Positions 47,390 through 59,873 of a stretch of 64,000 nucleotides of DNA are shown here, one piece after another. This DNA comes from Bacillus thuringiensis (lineage in GTDB: Bacteria > Bacillota > Bacilli > Bacillales > Bacillaceae_G): contig NZ_JACYOF010000001.1 of assembly GCF_014932895.1 (NCBI RefSeq), forward strand, positions 62,001-126,000, given 5' to 3'. Within the stretch, counting starts at the first letter, position 1. The number at the start of each line of letters is the position of its first letter. A program made the position numbers and the translations under genes. The notes beneath the pieces are model-generated. The model saw nothing but the letters and a program-made list of their open reading frames with translations. It was not told the origin of the DNA and did no database searches.

Positions 47390-48313
47390 TTATAGCTTTA
47401 GTTCTTGATTATTCACAAGTACTTTCATTGGCTTTAGCATACCAGGGTGTTTTGGATGATGCTCATAAATTGCTAAGCAACGGTCATTTTTATCAAACAC
47501 TGTAATAAATGGCGCTGTTATTTCTAAATCATTCTTTAAGAACATACCATTCTTAATTTTCTCTGCTTGCTTGTCATCTACAACCATTTTTGGAAACTTA
47601 CTTAACGCTTCATCAATTGAAATGAAGATAGACTCTACTGTTCCATTTTGCACGTTTTCTTCAATTTCTTCAAATGATATGCAATCTTCTAATAAAAATT
47701 CACCAGACGCCGTTCTTACAAGATGAGACATATGTGATGGAAACCCTAATTTTTCCCCAATCATTACTGCTAGCGTTCTTACATATGTCCCTTTACTGCA
47801 CGTTACACGGAAACGGAATGAAATATTTTCTCCTTCAAAAACTTCACGGTCATCAAGCAATGCAAATTCATGAATTATAATTGTACGAACTGGACGTTCC
47901 ACTTCTTGCCCCGCTCTTGCATATTCATATAATTTTTTTCCGTTAACTTTTACAGCCGAAAACATCGGTGGCATTTGTTCGATTGTACCTGTTAATTCCG
48001 CAAGAACTCCCTCTACTTCCTGACGAGTAATAACACGGTCAACATTTTTTGTTTCAACTACTTCACCAGAAGCATCTTCAGTTGTTGTTGAAAATCCTAA
48101 TGTCACTTCACCTTCATACGTTTTCGTCTCACTCGTTAAAAATTGTGCAATCTTCGTTGCTCTCCCAACACAAATCGGTAATACGCCCGTAACATCTGGA
48201 TCTAATGTTCCCGTATGACCAATTCTCTTTTCTCGCAATATCTTTCTTAATTTAAATACACAATCATGTGATGTCATGCCTTTTGGCTTATGTAATAATA
48301 CTACACCTTCCAT
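47390..48313 (-). CDS. truB: tRNA pseudouridine-55 synthase TruB
   Basis: This 307-residue enzyme makes pseudouridine 55 in the T-loop of tRNAs. The catalytic Asp is in GHTGTLDPDVTGVLP (near residue 40), and KPKGMTSHDC is typical of the family start. It lies between rbfA and ribF. A terminator separates it from rbfA, implying its own promoter or read-through. Confidence 0.96.
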   Translation of the reverse strand: MEGVVLLHKPKGMTSHDCVFKLRKILREKRIGHTGTLDPDVTGVLPICVGRATKIAQFLTSETKTYEGEVTLGFSTTTEDASGEVVETKNVDRVITRQEVEGVLAELTGTIEQMPPMFSAVKVNGKKLYEYARAGQEVERPVRTIIIHEFALLDDREVFEGENISFRFRVTCSKGTYVRTLAVMIGEKLGFPSHMSHLVRTASGEFLLEDCISFEEIEENVQNGTVESIFISIDEALSKFPKMVVDDKQAEKIKNGMFLKNDLEITAPFITVFDKNDRCLAIYEHHPKHPGMLKPMKVLVNNQELKL

Positions 48314-48374
48314 ATATGTTCACCTCATCATAATTCTTTCATAGTAAATGCTCAAAACTTATTTGCATTGAAAA

Positions 48375-48400
48375 AATGGATAGACATATGTCTATCCATT
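48375..48400 (-). terminator. Palindromic terminator overlapping the end of rbfA
   Basis: A perfect 26-base palindrome (arms AATGGATAGACAT) is followed by six T residues on the minus strand and takes in part of the rbfA stop codon. Confidence 0.85.
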
Positions 48401-48755
48401 ATTCTTCACGTTTACCTTCTTTATTAATTTCATGTAAAAGTGTATCAATTCGATGACCATATCCGATAGACTCATCAAATTCAAAGGAAATTTCCGGTGT
48501 TTTACGAAGACGAATACGTTGGCCAATTTCTGAACGAATGAAGCCTTTTGCCTTCGCTAAACCTTTTAATGTACTTTCTTTCTGTTCTTCATCACCTAAA
48601 ACAGAAATATATACTGTAGCAATTTGTAAATCTCCACTCACTTGTACATCTGTTACTGTAACAAATCCGACACGTGGGTCTTTAATTTTACGACTGATGA
48701 TGTCGCCTAATTCTTTTTTCATTTGCTCGCCTACACGGTTTGCACGTAATTTCAT
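48399..48755 (-). CDS. rbfA: Ribosome-binding factor A
   Basis: RbfA is a small KH-fold protein that helps mature the 16S rRNA 5' end on the 30S subunit. The 118 residues start [20 protein letters not shown] and contain [12 protein letters not shown] and the helix segment [13 protein letters not shown]. It is 15 bases after ylxP in the nusA-infB unit. Confidence 0.95.
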   Translation of the reverse strand: MKLRANRVGEQMKKELGDIISRKIKDPRVGFVTVTDVQVSGDLQIATVYISVLGDEEQKESTLKGLAKAKGFIRSEIGQRIRLRKTPEISFEFDESIGYGHRIDTLLHEINKEGKREE

Positions 48756-48770
48756 AACTCTTCACCTCAT

Positions 48771-49052
48771 TCAATACCATTCCAATTGTGTTATCGTACG
48801 TTCAATTTCAGGAAATGAATCGATATACTCAAGTACACGATTCATTTCTTTTTCACAGATAACACGATTTGAGGATACGGAAACAATCGCAATTTCTGTA
48901 CGTTGCCATACATCTTGATGCCCTACTTCTGAAACAGCTACGTTATACCGCTGCTTCACACGAGTTAGCACCCGTTGTAAAATTGCTCGTTTCTCTTTTA
49001 AAGAATGCACATCGTAAATCATACACTCGAATGAGAGTGAAGCGATAATCAT
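48771..49052 (-). CDS. ylxP: YlxP, DUF503 protein
   Basis: This is a 93-residue conserved protein of the infB cluster with unproven function, possibly linked to ribosome assembly from context. It contains [21 protein letters not shown], the DUF503 signature. Its ATG overlaps the infB stop by 4 bases. Confidence 0.9.
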   Translation of the reverse strand: MIIASLSFECMIYDVHSLKEKRAILQRVLTRVKQRYNVAVSEVGHQDVWQRTEIAIVSVSSNRVICEKEMNRVLEYIDSFPEIERTITQLEWY

Positions 49053-51109
49053 CGCTTCACTTCTTCCATAATGTACGCTTCAATGATGTCCCCTTCTTTA
49101 AGATCGTTGTATTTCTCAATTGTAATACCACACTCATAGTTTTGAGCAACTTCTTTTACGTCGTCTTTGAAACGTTTTAATGTATCAAGTTGACCTTCAT
49201 AGATTACCACACCATCACGAATAATACGCACGCCACTATCACGGGTAATTTTACCGTCTGTTACGTAACAACCTGCGATTGTTCCAACTTTTGTTACTTT
49301 AAACGTTTGACGAACTTCTGCTTGACCGATTACTTTTTCTTCGAATTCTGGATCAAGCATACCTTGCATAGCTGCTTCAATCTCTTCGATTACTTTATAA
49401 ATAATACGGTGTAAACGAATATCAACGTTCTCTAATTCAGCTGTACGCTTCGCGTTTACATCTGGACGTACGTTAAATCCAATTACAATTGCATTAGATG
49501 CAGAAGCTAAAATAATATCAGATTCTGTAATCGCACCTACACCAGTGTGAATGATTTTTACTTTTACGCCTTCAACATCGATTTTACGAAGTGATGCAGC
49601 CATCGCTTCAACAGAACCTTGTACGTCTGCTTTTACGATTAAGTTGATTTCTTTTACATCGCCCTCTTGGATTTGTTGGAATAAATCTTCAAGGCTTAAT
49701 TTAGATTTCTCACCACGTTGTGCAACTAACGCTTCTTGTGCACGTGATTCACCAATTTGACGTGCTTTCTTCTCATCAGCGAATGCCATGAAACGGTCTC
49801 CAGCTTGTGGTACTTCATTTAAACCTGTAATTTCAACAGGAGTTGATGGACCAGCAACTTTTACACGACGACCAATATCACTTACCATTGCACGAACACG
49901 TCCGAATGATGTTCCAACAACGATTGGATCACCAACGCGAAGTGTACCGTTTTGGACAAGTAATGTCGCGATAGTTCCTTTACCTTTATCAAGCTGTGCT
50001 TCAATTACAGTACCAGTTGCATAGCGATTTGGATTTGCTTTGTATTCTTCTACTTCACTTACAAGAAGAATCATTTCTAACAAGTTGTCAATTCCTTCGC
50101 CTTGAATTGCAGAGATTGGTACGAAAATTGTGTCTCCGCCCCATGCTTCTGGAACTAATTCATATTCTGTTAATTCTTGCATTACGCGATCAGGATTTGC
50201 TGCTGGTTTATCCATTTTATTCACAGCAACAATAATTGGTACTCCTGCTGCCTTCGCATGGTTAATCGCTTCAACTGTCTGTGGCATAACACCGTCATCA
50301 GCTGCAACAACAAGGATTGTAATATCCGTTACTTGCGCACCACGAGCACGCATTGTTGTAAATGCTGCGTGACCAGGTGTATCTAAGAATGTAATTTTCT
50401 TATCGTTTACTTCAACTTGGTATGCACCAATATGCTGAGTAATTCCACCCGCTTCGCCAGCAGTTACTTTTGAGTTACGAATAGAGTCAAGTAATGTTGT
50501 TTTACCATGGTCAACGTGTCCCATAATTGTAACAACAGCTGGACGCTCTTTTAAGTTTTCTTCATCATCTTGCTCATCGATGAATGTTTCAAACTCAGTT
50601 TCACTTATAATTACTTCTTCTTCTACTTCAATACCGTAATCAGTAGCAATTAACTCGATTGTATCTTTGTCTAAGTCTTGGTTAATTGTTGCCATAATTC
50701 CTAGCATGAAGAGCTTCTTAATAATTTCAGACGGCTCTTTGCTTAATTTTTTAGCAAGTTCTCCTACTGTAAGGCTTCCAGAGAAAGTAATTTTATCTGG
50801 TGTTTCTACAACTTGTGTTTGTTGTCTTCCAGCAAAGTTTTCTTGACGCTTGTCTTCGTTACCTTTGCCTTTTTTCTTTTTCTTATTGCTGTTCTTTTTA
50901 CTACGAACAACTTTTTCTTCTACTTCAAAATCATCTGCAACAGAAGGTTTTTCTGCTTGGTATTCATTATCTAATTTGTTTACTACTTCATCGTCTAACA
51001 TTGTCATATGATTCGAAACCTCGATATTCATTTCTTTTAGTTTTGTCATAAGATCTTTACTTGAGATATTATGTTGTTTTGCATATTCATGCACTCGAAT
51101 TTTACTCAT
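49049..51109 (-). CDS. infB: Translation initiation factor IF-2
   Basis: IF-2 is the GTPase that brings initiator tRNA to the 30S subunit. The 686 residues start with an IF2_N domain ([19 protein letters not shown]) and a Lys-rich linker. The G domain follows with [10 protein letters not shown] near 194, DTPGHAAF and NKMD, then the C-terminal C1/C2 domains. The start is the ATG at 51107-51109 after GGGGGTGAAGGT; a longer frame upstream lacks support. It is in the rimP-nusA-rnpM-rplGA-infB-ylxP-rbfA unit. Confidence 0.97.
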   Translation of the reverse strand: MSKIRVHEYAKQHNISSKDLMTKLKEMNIEVSNHMTMLDDEVVNKLDNEYQAEKPSVADDFEVEEKVVRSKKNSNKKKKKGKGNEDKRQENFAGRQQTQVVETPDKITFSGSLTVGELAKKLSKEPSEIIKKLFMLGIMATINQDLDKDTIELIATDYGIEVEEEVIISETEFETFIDEQDDEENLKERPAVVTIMGHVDHGKTTLLDSIRNSKVTAGEAGGITQHIGAYQVEVNDKKITFLDTPGHAAFTTMRARGAQVTDITILVVAADDGVMPQTVEAINHAKAAGVPIIVAVNKMDKPAANPDRVMQELTEYELVPEAWGGDTIFVPISAIQGEGIDNLLEMILLVSEVEEYKANPNRYATGTVIEAQLDKGKGTIATLLVQNGTLRVGDPIVVGTSFGRVRAMVSDIGRRVKVAGPSTPVEITGLNEVPQAGDRFMAFADEKKARQIGESRAQEALVAQRGEKSKLSLEDLFQQIQEGDVKEINLIVKADVQGSVEAMAASLRKIDVEGVKVKIIHTGVGAITESDIILASASNAIVIGFNVRPDVNAKRTAELENVDIRLHRIIYKVIEEIEAAMQGMLDPEFEEKVIGQAEVRQTFKVTKVGTIAGCYVTDGKITRDSGVRIIRDGVVIYEGQLDTLKRFKDDVKEVAQNYECGITIEKYNDLKEGDIIEAYIMEEVKR

Positions 51110-51113
51110 ACCT

Positions 51114-51425
51114 TCACCCCCGGTAATTTGTATCGAGCATGCTACGCAGCTTTTTCGCAAAGCCCTCATCTAACACAGCTACAACGACTCGCTCATCTCT
51201 CCCAATCGCATGCCCTAATTGTTGTCGATTTTCGACCTTTCTCATTGGTACGTTGTAGTACGTCGTTTTATCCGTGATACGTTTTGTTGTATTCGCTGAC
51301 GCATCTTCAGATAGCAATACAAGTTTTGCTTTGCCACTTCGTACTTCTTTTAAAACAAGTTCTTCACCCGAAATAATTTTTCGAGCCCGGTTTGCTAGTC
51401 CTAAAAACGATTTCCAATCGGACAC
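51114..51425 (-). CDS. rplGA: L7Ae-type ribosomal protein-like YlxQ (RplGA)
   Basis: This 103-residue L7Ae/L30e-fold protein binds kink-turn RNA. It contains [20 protein letters not shown] and [15 protein letters not shown]. Its stop lies 4 bases before the infB ATG and its start abuts the rnpM stop, so it is deep in the operon. Its cellular target is not settled. Confidence 0.92.
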   Translation of the reverse strand: MSDWKSFLGLANRARKIISGEELVLKEVRSGKAKLVLLSEDASANTTKRITDKTTYYNVPMRKVENRQQLGHAIGRDERVVVAVLDEGFAKKLRSMLDTNYRG

Positions 51426-51698
51426 TTATTTCGACTCCTTCTCAACAAGCTCAAGAAGCTCTTCGTAAAGAGAACTGTCGATTTTCGCTTTTAGATGATG
51501 TTCCAAAACATTTTTCTTTTGAGCTTGAAGAATGCTTTCCTTGTCTTTTGATAAGTAAGCACCTCGTCCTGATTTCTTTCCAGTTAAATCAATGGACACT
51601 TCTCCCTCTTTGGAACGAACAATGCGAACGAGCTCTCGTTTTGATTTCATTTCTTGCGTTGCAACACATTTTCGTAACGGAACTTTTCGATTGCTCAT
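51426..51698 (-). CDS. rnpM: RNase P modulator RnpM (YlxR)
   Basis: This 90-residue DUF448 protein has PLRKCVATQ near the N-terminus and [10 protein letters not shown], the conserved loop. YlxR of B. subtilis has been reported to bind RNase P RNA and was renamed RnpM. The start is the ATG at 51696-51698 after AGAGGTG; two closely upstream codons (ATG, GTG) overlap that site. It is between nusA and rplGA. Confidence 0.9.
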   Translation of the reverse strand: MSNRKVPLRKCVATQEMKSKRELVRIVRSKEGEVSIDLTGKKSGRGAYLSKDKESILQAQKKNVLEHHLKAKIDSSLYEELLELVEKESK

Positions 51699-51709
51699 AC
51701 TCATCACCT

Positions 51710-52816
51710 CTATTCGATTTCGTCTTCAACTGAATCGAATCCGAATGCGATTACGCTATCTTCTTCTGTTACAATACCAAGTTGTTTCGCATCAGACTCA
51801 CTCTTAATGTCAATCTTCCAACCTGTTAATTTAGCTGCAAGACGTGCGTTTTGTCCACGCTTACCGATAGCTAATGATAGCTGATGGTCTGGAACAACAA
51901 CAGTTGTTGCTTTTTCTTCTTCATCTACAAGTACTTTAACAACTTGTGATGGGCTTAAAGCATTTGCAACATATTCAACTGGATCATTCGACCAGCGAAC
52001 GATGTCAATTTTTTCACCTTTTAATTCGTCTACAATACGTTGTACACGTTGTCCTTTTGGTCCTACACAAGAGCCAACCGGATCAACATCAACGTTCTCT
52101 GCATATACAGAGATTTTAGAACGATCGCCAGCTTCACGTGCTACAGAACGAATGTCAACAGTTCCATCATAGATTTCAGGAACTTCCATTTCGAATAAAC
52201 GTTTTAAAAGACCAGGATGTGTACGTGATACGTAAATTTGTGGTCCCTTCGTTGTTTTTTCTACTTTCGTAATGAATACGCGAATGCGATCATGTGGTTT
52301 GTACTGTTCGTTTGGCATTTGCTCACTTACAGGTAATAAAGCTTCTACTTTCCCTAAGCTTACATAGATGAAACGAGCATCTTGACGTTGTACAATACCA
52401 ACCATGATATCTTCTTCACGGTCACTAAACTCAGAGTAAATAACACCGCGCTCTGCTTCACGCACTCGTTGTGTTACAACTTGTTTTGCAGTTTGTGCTG
52501 CAATGCGACCGAAATCTTTTGGTGTTACTTCAATTTCTAGTACGTCACCATCTTGATAGTTTGGATTAATTTGTCTTGCTTCTTCAACAGAAATTTCAAG
52601 ACGTGGATCAAACACATTATCAACAACATCTTTACGTGCTAAAACTTGAATTGTTCCCACTTGTGGGTTAAAGCTCACACGAACGTTTTGTGCTTGGTTA
52701 AAATTGCGTTTATAAGCAGAGATTAATGCTGCTTCAATCGCATCAATAATAATATCTTTGCTAATTCCTTTTTCTGACTCTAATACGAGCAAGGCATCTA
52801 ACAACTCAGTGCTCAT
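51710..52816 (-). CDS. nusA: Transcription termination/antitermination protein NusA
   Basis: NusA binds RNA polymerase and enhances pausing and intrinsic termination. The 368-residue protein has an N-terminal polymerase-binding domain, an S1 domain (about 135-200) and two KH domains with [11 protein letters not shown] (near 250) and [13 protein letters not shown] (near 318). It lacks the C-terminal repeats of proteobacterial NusA, as is usual in Firmicutes. The ATG follows AGAAGGGGGATC. Confidence 0.97.
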   Translation of the reverse strand: MSTELLDALLVLESEKGISKDIIIDAIEAALISAYKRNFNQAQNVRVSFNPQVGTIQVLARKDVVDNVFDPRLEISVEEARQINPNYQDGDVLEIEVTPKDFGRIAAQTAKQVVTQRVREAERGVIYSEFSDREEDIMVGIVQRQDARFIYVSLGKVEALLPVSEQMPNEQYKPHDRIRVFITKVEKTTKGPQIYVSRTHPGLLKRLFEMEVPEIYDGTVDIRSVAREAGDRSKISVYAENVDVDPVGSCVGPKGQRVQRIVDELKGEKIDIVRWSNDPVEYVANALSPSQVVKVLVDEEEKATTVVVPDHQLSLAIGKRGQNARLAAKLTGWKIDIKSESDAKQLGIVTEEDSVIAFGFDSVEDEIE

Positions 52817-52833
52817 GAAGATCCCCCTTCTAA

Positions 52834-53304
52834 CTAAAACGTAACAGCAAGTCGCGCATTTGCAACTTTATCCATTGGAATTTGGATTTCTTTTTTACGT
52901 GTTTTAATTGTTAATAATAGTGTAATTGTAGTACCGTCGTAGGAAAGTAGCTTTCCTTCAAACATTTTTTCACCATCAATCGGCTCATATGTTTTAATTG
53001 CCACTTGTTTTCCTACCGCTTGCTGGAAGTCTTTCTCTTTCTTTAATGGGCGTTCTGCTCCAGGAGATGATACATCCAAAAAGTAAAGATGAGGAATTGG
53101 ATCCTCTTTATCTAAAGCTTCGCTTAAACGTTCACTTACCGCACCGCATTCTTCAATGTCGACTCCCTTTTCAGAATCGATGAATACGCGTAAGAACCAG
53201 TCTTGTCCTTCTTTCACATACTCTACATCTACAAGTTCAAGATTTAACTCTTCAACGATCGGCTGTGCAAATGCTTCTACAACTTCTGTGACTTTCTTAT
53301 CCAT
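52834..53304 (-). CDS. rimP: Ribosome maturation factor RimP
   Basis: RimP helps assemble the 30S subunit. The 156-residue protein starts [19 protein letters not shown] and contains [20 protein letters not shown] and [12 protein letters not shown], the family signatures. The start is the ATG at 53302-53304 after AAGGAGGCTGTTT; a longer frame lacks a site. It is first in the nusA-infB unit, behind a leader with hairpins. Confidence 0.95.
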   Translation of the reverse strand: MDKKVTEVVEAFAQPIVEELNLELVDVEYVKEGQDWFLRVFIDSEKGVDIEECGAVSERLSEALDKEDPIPHLYFLDVSSPGAERPLKKEKDFQQAVGKQVAIKTYEPIDGEKMFEGKLLSYDGTTITLLLTIKTRKKEIQIPMDKVANARLAVTF

Positions 53305-53351
53305 AAACAGCCTCCTTCCTGCCGCCATGTACCATCTACAAGAAAAGATTC

Positions 53352-53418
53352 CGTTCATAAAAACGGTCTATCTTATTCTTTCTCGTTAGCTAACAAAAGC
53401 CCCTGCCGTTAAGCAGGG
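53352..53418 (-). promoter_or_regulatory. Hairpins in the rimP-nusA leader
   Basis: On the minus strand CCCTGC-TTAACG-GCAGGG (53401-53418) is followed by GCTTTTGTTAG and could attenuate transcription. A second stem, CCGTT / AACGG (near 53351-53366), is followed by AATCTTTTCTT. In a leader feeding nusA, termination-sensitive hairpins would allow feedback by NusA. I found no confident promoter boxes in 53419-53528, and nothing else in that stretch. Confidence 0.4.
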
Positions 53419-53529
53419 AATATCTGTCTTAGTATTACCAAATTTAAGAAGTAAAACTTGTAACAAAATATGTATATACGACAGAAATTTCTTACCTCTC
53501 TACATCAATAAAACGTAGATAGTAACACG

Positions 53530-53553
53530 AAAGAGTGGGTTTCCCCACTCTTT
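53530..53553. terminator. Terminator hairpin between polC and rimP
   Basis: The stem AAAGAGTGGG / CCCACTCTTT has a 4-base loop (GAAA on the minus strand). It probably ends the polC transcript, though the longer T-run is on the plus-strand side, so its efficiency for polC is uncertain. Confidence 0.6.
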
Positions 53554-53637
53554 TTTTCACACAATATACATGACATGGTTATCTCGGTTAATAGTATACC
53601 ATAGCAAATGCTGATTTGCAAAGACTTTTCCTACCTG

Positions 53638-56600
53638 CTAGAACAGTGATAATTGGTTTTGATCAGGTAAATCGCCTAAGCAACCTTGACTATCTAAATA
53701 CTCAATAATCGTTTTAGAAACCTTACTGCGCTGCTGTAAATCTTCTTTTGATAAGAAATCTCCATTTTTACGAGCTTCTACAATACTTAAAGCTGCGTTT
53801 GTACCAAGTCCAGGTACTGCATTAAATGGAGGAATTAAAGTATCCCCATCAATAATGAAATCAGTTGCATGCGAGCGGTATAAATCGACTTTTTGGAATG
53901 AATATCCACGCTCACACATTTCAAGTGTCATTTCTAGTACCGTTAATAAACTCTTCTCTTTTGGCGCTGCATCCAATCCTTTTTGCGCAATTTCATCAAT
54001 TTTTGCACGTATAGATGCTGAACCTTTCGCCATCGCCTCTACATCAAAGTCATCTGCACGAACTGTAAAGTATGCCGCATAGAATAAAAGCGCGAAATGT
54101 ACTTTAAAGTATGCGATACGAACAGCCATAAGTACGTAAGCAGCCGCATGGGCTTTAGGGAACATATATTTTATCTTCTTACATGAATCAATATACCAAC
54201 CTGGTACATTATTATTTTTCATGTCCTCTTCCCATTCTTCCGGTACACCTTTACCTTTACGAACCGACTCCATGATTTTGAAGGCTAATGATGGATCTAA
54301 ACCTTGATAAATTAAATATACCATGATGTCATCACGACAACCGATAACTTCACTCAGCGTACATGTACCGTTATAAATTAACTCGTTTGCATTACCGAGC
54401 CATACGTCAGTACCATGCGATAGTCCAGAAATTTGGACTAGCTCTGAGAACGTCGTTGGTTTTGTCTCTTCTAACATCTGTCTTACGAATTTCGTACCAA
54501 ATTCCGGTATACCAAGTGTACCTGTTTTACAGTTAATCTGTTCTTCCGTTACCCCTAAAGATTCTGGACCAGAGAAAATTTTCATTACTTCTGGATCGTC
54601 TGTTGGGATTGTTTTCGGATCAATACCACTTAAATCTTGTAGCATACGAATAACGGTCGGATCATCGTGTCCTAGTATATCGAGTTTCAATAAATTATCA
54701 TGAATCGAGTGGAAGTCAAAATGTGTTGTTCTCCACTCAGCCCCAATTGAATCCGCAGGAAACTGTATTGGTGAAAAATCAAAAATATCCATGTAATCAG
54801 GCACAACGATAATACCACCTGGATGCTGTCCAGTTGTACGTTTTACTCCGGTACATCCTGCAACTAACCGATCAATCTCTGCATTTCGAATCGTTAGATT
54901 ATGATCATTTGCATAACCTTTTACATACCCATAAGCGGTTTTTTCCGCAACCGTACCTATCGTTCCCGCGCGGTATACATAATCTTCACCGAACAGTACT
55001 TTCGTATAGTTATGGGCACGTGGTTGGTATTCACCAGAGAAGTTTAAATCGATGTCGGGTACCTTATCTCCTTTAAATCCAAGGAACGTTTCGAACGGAA
55101 TATCATGTCCATCTTTTACATATGGAACATTACATGTCGGGCATTCTTTATCTGGCAAGTCAAAACCGGAACCTACCGAACCGTCATTAAAGAATTCAGA
55201 TTGCTTACACTTTGGACATACATAATGTGGTGGTAATGGGTTTACTTCTGTAATTTCCATCATCGTTGCAACGAATGATGAGCCTACCGATCCACGCGAA
55301 CCTACTAGATACCCGTCTACTAGCGATTTTTTCACAAGCTTATGTGAAATTAAATAAATTACGGCGAATCCATGCCCGATAATACTTTTTAATTCTTTTT
55401 CCAAACGGGCTTCTACGATTTCTGGTAACTCTTCACCATAAATGCTGCGCGCCATTTTATAACTCATATCACGCGTTTCATCATCAGCACCTTCGATTTT
55501 CGGTGTATATAGATCGTCTTTTACTGGATGAACATCGCCAATTAATGATGCAATCTTTTGTGTATTCGTTACAACAATTTCTTTTGCTGTATCTTCACCC
55601 AAGAATGAAAAACATTCTAGCATTTCATCCGTTGTTCGGAAATGTACAGGCGGTAATGAATGTCGATTTAAAGGATTTGCTCCCCCTTGCGAACTGACTA
55701 AAATTTTGCGATACATCGCATCCTCTGGCTCTAAATAATGCACGTTCCCTGTAGCAACAACCGGCTTATCTAGCGTCTCACCTAGTTTTACTAAATTAGA
55801 AATAATTGTTTTTAATTGTCCTTCATCTCGAACGAGTTCACGTTCTACTAAATGACGTAACACTTCTGGGGGCATTACCTCAATATAGTCATAGAACTGT
55901 GCAATTTCTTCTACCTCTTCAGGAGCTTTTTGCATCATTGCCTCAAAAACTTCACCTTTATCACAAGCCGTCCCTACTAAAATGCCTTCACGGTATTTTT
56001 TCAATAGTGATCGCGGTACACGTGGTACACGGTAAAAATAATTCAGGTGGGAATATGAAACAAGTTTATATAAATTTTTCAATCCAACATCTGATGTGGC
56101 AAGTAATGTCATATGACTTGGGCGCCCACGCTTATACGCATCCCCTTGCCCCATACTATCATTCAATTGATCATGATATTCATAACCCTTTTCAATAACA
56201 TCTTTCAGCATTTTTACAAGTAAATACCCTGTCGCCTCTGTATCATAAATGGCACGGTGATGTTGAGTTAATTCAATATCAAGCTTTTTACACATCGTAT
56301 TTAATCGATGGTTTTTCATTTCCGGGAATAAAAACCTTGCAAGTTCTAACGTATCGATAACTGGATTTTTCGTTTTTTCTAGCCCAGCCTTTTTAAAGCC
56401 TACATTAATAAAGCCCATATCGAAGCTTGCGTTATGAGCAACAAGGGTATGGTCGCCCATCCATTCCTCAAACTTTTTAAACACTTCGTCCACTTCTGGT
56501 GCATCCGTTAACATATCATCTGTAATTCCTGTTAATTCAATAATTGTCGCAGATAATGGTTGATGCGGATTTGCGAAAGATTCAAACCGATCAATGATTT

Positions 56601-57939
56601 CGCCACCTTTTACTTTTACAGCCGCTAACTCAATAACTGTATCGTATACAGCTGATAAACCTGTCGTCTCAACATCAAAAACAACATATGTTTCCTCTGC
56701 AAGTAAACGATGCGCCTCGTTATATGCTATTGGTACACCATCATTAACTAAATTCGCCTCTACACCATATATAACTTTAACCCCAGCCTTTTTACCCGCA
56801 GAATATGCTTCTGGGAAAGACTGAGCAACGGCATGGTCTGTAATCGCAATAGCCTCATGCCCCCATTTACCTGCTTGGGCAATAAGCCTAGAAGCAGGAG
56901 TAACAGCATCCATTTGGCTCATTGGAGTGTGAAGGTGAAGCTCTACACGTTTTTCTCCTTCTGGCGCTTTATCTTTACGAGACGGTCCTGTTATTTCATT
57001 AATATCGTTTGCAATCATAACTAAATCACGCACGAAAGTATCGTTTTGAACAGAACCACGCGCTTTCACCCACATTCCTTTTTTCAAGGATTGCAACATT
57101 GGAATATCTTCTTTATCACGAGAAAACATTTTGATCATAATAGAATCCGTATAATCTGTTATTTTTAAAGTTAATAACGTACGTCCACTACGAAGCTCTT
57201 TTGTTTCTACATGGAAGACATATCCTTGAACCGTTTTTCTTCTCTCTTCATCTTGAATTTCTCGCATCGGTGTAATCTCTTCATCTGGCTTAATAAGATA
57301 CCCGAGTACGACCGGTCCCTCATGCACAACACTGCTTTCTTCAGCTTGTTTCTTCGCCATTTCTTCCATAGCTTGTATAACACGCTCGCGGTCTTCTTGC
57401 TGAGTTTGCTCACGAAACTTTTGCATTTCTTCTTCATTTTGCTTTATATGTGTGTCTAACTGAAAACGCGGGAATCCAAAAGCTTCGTATTGATCACCTA
57501 CTGGTTTTGCAACGTTTTTCTTTAAAGCAGTAGATTCCAGCTCATTATTCACATTTAATATCAACTTCACGCCATTCACCTGTGGGAGTTGCTTCTTTAA
57601 GTATCCAAACATAGGTGAAAATGTAATTCGATCCGTACAAAGCGGCCAATATGCCTTCACTTCTTCATCTGTAAATTGTTTATTCTCTGTTTCTAATGCA
57701 AATGTTGTTCTTGCAATATGAGAAAATGACTGCTTAAGCTTTGCTTCTAGCAATTCATATAAGTCTGTTGGCAAAATACGCGGGACTTGTAAATCAAAAT
57801 GCCAGCTTTTATTCGCTTTATCAATAACTAGCCTTTCAATACCACCGCCTTGTAAATACTGATTTATAAGGTCTTCTGGTATTTGCAACTGTTGGAGCAA
57901 AATTTGAAATCGCTCTTGTTGTTCATTTGTTAATGACAT
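53638..57939 (-). CDS. polC: DNA polymerase III PolC-type alpha subunit
   Basis: PolC is the main replicative polymerase of low-GC Gram-positives. The 1433 residues include an N-terminal domain, an OB fold (about 235-325) and a PHP domain starting near 333 ([16 protein letters not shown]) that is interrupted by the 3'-5' exonuclease (DVETTG near 420). A zinc-binding stretch, CPKCKQSEF...CPTCNVP, lies near 905. The polymerase core has [11 protein letters not shown] near 960, and the C-terminal QNQLSLF is a clamp-binding motif. The start is the ATG at 57937-57939 after GGAGAG. It follows proS, as in B. subtilis. Confidence 0.97.
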   Translation of the reverse strand: MSLTNEQQERFQILLQQLQIPEDLINQYLQGGGIERLVIDKANKSWHFDLQVPRILPTDLYELLEAKLKQSFSHIARTTFALETENKQFTDEEVKAYWPLCTDRITFSPMFGYLKKQLPQVNGVKLILNVNNELESTALKKNVAKPVGDQYEAFGFPRFQLDTHIKQNEEEMQKFREQTQQEDRERVIQAMEEMAKKQAEESSVVHEGPVVLGYLIKPDEEITPMREIQDEERRKTVQGYVFHVETKELRSGRTLLTLKITDYTDSIMIKMFSRDKEDIPMLQSLKKGMWVKARGSVQNDTFVRDLVMIANDINEITGPSRKDKAPEGEKRVELHLHTPMSQMDAVTPASRLIAQAGKWGHEAIAITDHAVAQSFPEAYSAGKKAGVKVIYGVEANLVNDGVPIAYNEAHRLLAEETYVVFDVETTGLSAVYDTVIELAAVKVKGGEIIDRFESFANPHQPLSATIIELTGITDDMLTDAPEVDEVFKKFEEWMGDHTLVAHNASFDMGFINVGFKKAGLEKTKNPVIDTLELARFLFPEMKNHRLNTMCKKLDIELTQHHRAIYDTEATGYLLVKMLKDVIEKGYEYHDQLNDSMGQGDAYKRGRPSHMTLLATSDVGLKNLYKLVSYSHLNYFYRVPRVPRSLLKKYREGILVGTACDKGEVFEAMMQKAPEEVEEIAQFYDYIEVMPPEVLRHLVERELVRDEGQLKTIISNLVKLGETLDKPVVATGNVHYLEPEDAMYRKILVSSQGGANPLNRHSLPPVHFRTTDEMLECFSFLGEDTAKEIVVTNTQKIASLIGDVHPVKDDLYTPKIEGADDETRDMSYKMARSIYGEELPEIVEARLEKELKSIIGHGFAVIYLISHKLVKKSLVDGYLVGSRGSVGSSFVATMMEITEVNPLPPHYVCPKCKQSEFFNDGSVGSGFDLPDKECPTCNVPYVKDGHDIPFETFLGFKGDKVPDIDLNFSGEYQPRAHNYTKVLFGEDYVYRAGTIGTVAEKTAYGYVKGYANDHNLTIRNAEIDRLVAGCTGVKRTTGQHPGGIIVVPDYMDIFDFSPIQFPADSIGAEWRTTHFDFHSIHDNLLKLDILGHDDPTVIRMLQDLSGIDPKTIPTDDPEVMKIFSGPESLGVTEEQINCKTGTLGIPEFGTKFVRQMLEETKPTTFSELVQISGLSHGTDVWLGNANELIYNGTCTLSEVIGCRDDIMVYLIYQGLDPSLAFKIMESVRKGKGVPEEWEEDMKNNNVPGWYIDSCKKIKYMFPKAHAAAYVLMAVRIAYFKVHFALLFYAAYFTVRADDFDVEAMAKGSASIRAKIDEIAQKGLDAAPKEKSLLTVLEMTLEMCERGYSFQKVDLYRSHATDFIIDGDTLIPPFNAVPGLGTNAALSIVEARKNGDFLSKEDLQQRSKVSKTIIEYLDSQGCLGDLPDQNQLSLF

Positions 57940-58033
57940 AAGCACTCTCCTTCCATTTGCTATTATAAATTGAAACGTACTACAAAGAAAGATTTCTTCC
58001 TTCTTCTTTTACAAAATACGTTTACAAAGAAAG

Positions 58034-58064
58034 AGAAGGTACCTCATAACGAGGTACCTCTTCT
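58034..58064 (-). terminator. Intrinsic terminator of proS
   Basis: The stem around GAGGTACCTC / GAGGTACCTT-C (one wobble) with a 5-base loop overlaps the proS stop and continues into CTCTTTCTTTG on the minus strand. Confidence 0.75.
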
Positions 58065-59764
58065 TATTTCAAAATATTAGCAATATATGTTTGAAGTTCT
58101 TCTACTTTCACTTCTTCAGACTCGCCTGTAGCACGTACTTTCACTTCTACAATACCTTCATCTGCTTTTTTACCAACTGTAACGCGAACTGGAAGGCCGA
58201 ATAAATCTGCATCTGCAAATTTAACACCTGCACGTTCTGCACGATCATCTAGTAATACTTCATATCCTTGCTCTTGTAATGAGTTGTAGATGTTTTCACC
58301 CATTTCACGTTGTGCATCAGATTTCATATTTACTGGAATTACATGCACATGGAACGGTGCAACAGCTTTTGGCCAAACTAGACCGTTCTCATCATTAAAC
58401 TGCTCTGCAATTGCTGCCACTGTACGAGATACACCAATTCCGTAACAACCCATAATAAGTGGTTTTGTTTTTCCGTTTTCATCTAGGAATGTTGCGTTCA
58501 TCGCTTCACTATAACGAGTTCCTAATTTGAATACATGACCAACTTCAATACCACGCGCGAAAAGAATTGTTCCGTTTCCATCTGGAGATTGATCTCCTTC
58601 TTGGATGAAACGTAAATCTGTATATTGACTTACTTTAAAGTCACGTTCTGGATTTACATTTACATAATGGAACCCTTCTTCGTTCGCTCCTGAACATCCG
58701 TTTACAATTGATGCTACAGCATGGTCAGCAATAATTTCTACATCGCCTGTCACGCCAATCGGTCCTAATGAACCAACTTCACAATTCAATAATTCTTTTA
58801 CTTCTTCATGAGAAGCAAGTTCAACAACTGAAGCGCCGTATACATTTTTCACTTTTACATCGTTTACTTCATGATCACCACGAACAAGTACAACTACTAA
58901 TTTCTCGTCTACTTTAAATACCATAGACTTAATGCACTTTTCCGCTTCAATGTTTAAGAATGCAGATACTTCTTCAATTGCTTTTTGATCTGGTGTTGCT
59001 ACTTTTTCAAGTGCCTTTTCTGCTTCGTCACTCTTCGTATACGTAGCTACAACAGGAGCCATTTCAATGTTTGCTGCATAATCAGATGTATCAGAGTATG
59101 CAATTGTATCTTCACCAACATCAGATAATACCATAAATTCATGTGTATCTTTTCCGCCCATTGCTCCAGAGTCAGCAATAACCGCACGGAAATTCAAGCC
59201 ACAACGAGCAAAAATATTAGAGTATGCTTTGTATAAGCGATCATACACTTCATCTAAACTCTCTTGCGTAGCGTGGAAAGAATAGGCATCTTTCATTAGA
59301 AACTCTCTTCCACGTAATAAACCGAAACGAGGTCTTTGTTCGTCACGGAACTTTGTTTGAATTTGATATAGGGTTAACGGTAATTTTTTATACGATTTCA
59401 CTTCATCACGTACAAGATCCGTAATTACTTCTTCATGTGTCGCTCCTAATGCAAATTCACGAGCGTTACGATCTTTCATACGCATTAATTCAGATCCATA
59501 AGAATACCAACGACCTGACTCTTGCCATAATTCTGCAGCTTGCATAGCTGGCATTAATAATTCTACAGCTCCTGCGCGCTCCATTTCTTCTCGAACGATA
59601 CGTTCTACTTTGTGCAGTACTTTTAAACCAAATGGTAGAAAACTATAAATACCAGAAGCATTTTGACGCATAAACCCTGCGCGAAGTAATAATTGATGAC
59701 TCTTAATTTCAGCATCAGCTGGAACTTCACGTAATGTAGGACTGAATACCATACTTTGTTTCAT
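58064..59764 (-). CDS. proS: Prolyl-tRNA synthetase
   Basis: This is a 566-residue bacterial-type class II synthetase. Motif 1 lies around the [19 protein letters not shown] region, motif 2 is [19 protein letters not shown] (near 137-155), and motif 3 is near [14 protein letters not shown]. The editing insertion domain (about 225-405) is present. The ATG follows AGAGGTGCG. It sits between rseP and polC, with terminators on both sides. Confidence 0.97.
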   Translation of the reverse strand: MKQSMVFSPTLREVPADAEIKSHQLLLRAGFMRQNASGIYSFLPFGLKVLHKVERIVREEMERAGAVELLMPAMQAAELWQESGRWYSYGSELMRMKDRNAREFALGATHEEVITDLVRDEVKSYKKLPLTLYQIQTKFRDEQRPRFGLLRGREFLMKDAYSFHATQESLDEVYDRLYKAYSNIFARCGLNFRAVIADSGAMGGKDTHEFMVLSDVGEDTIAYSDTSDYAANIEMAPVVATYTKSDEAEKALEKVATPDQKAIEEVSAFLNIEAEKCIKSMVFKVDEKLVVVLVRGDHEVNDVKVKNVYGASVVELASHEEVKELLNCEVGSLGPIGVTGDVEIIADHAVASIVNGCSGANEEGFHYVNVNPERDFKVSQYTDLRFIQEGDQSPDGNGTILFARGIEVGHVFKLGTRYSEAMNATFLDENGKTKPLIMGCYGIGVSRTVAAIAEQFNDENGLVWPKAVAPFHVHVIPVNMKSDAQREMGENIYNSLQEQGYEVLLDDRAERAGVKFADADLFGLPVRVTVGKKADEGIVEVKVRATGESEEVKVEELQTYIANILK

Positions 59765-59800
59765 TTATTCGCACCTCTTCATTTTACTCTTACACGCAGT

Positions 59801-59835
59801 AAAACCCCTCACCTCGAGTTAGGTGAGGGATTTTA
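59801..59835 (-). terminator. Intrinsic terminator of the frr-to-rseP unit
   Basis: The stem CCCTCACCT / AGGTGAGGG with a 6-base loop is flanked by A/T-runs and lies about 40 bases past the rseP stop. Confidence 0.82.
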
Positions 59836-59873
59836 TTCTACGAGCTCTATTTCATTATAAGTTTCACTTTATT

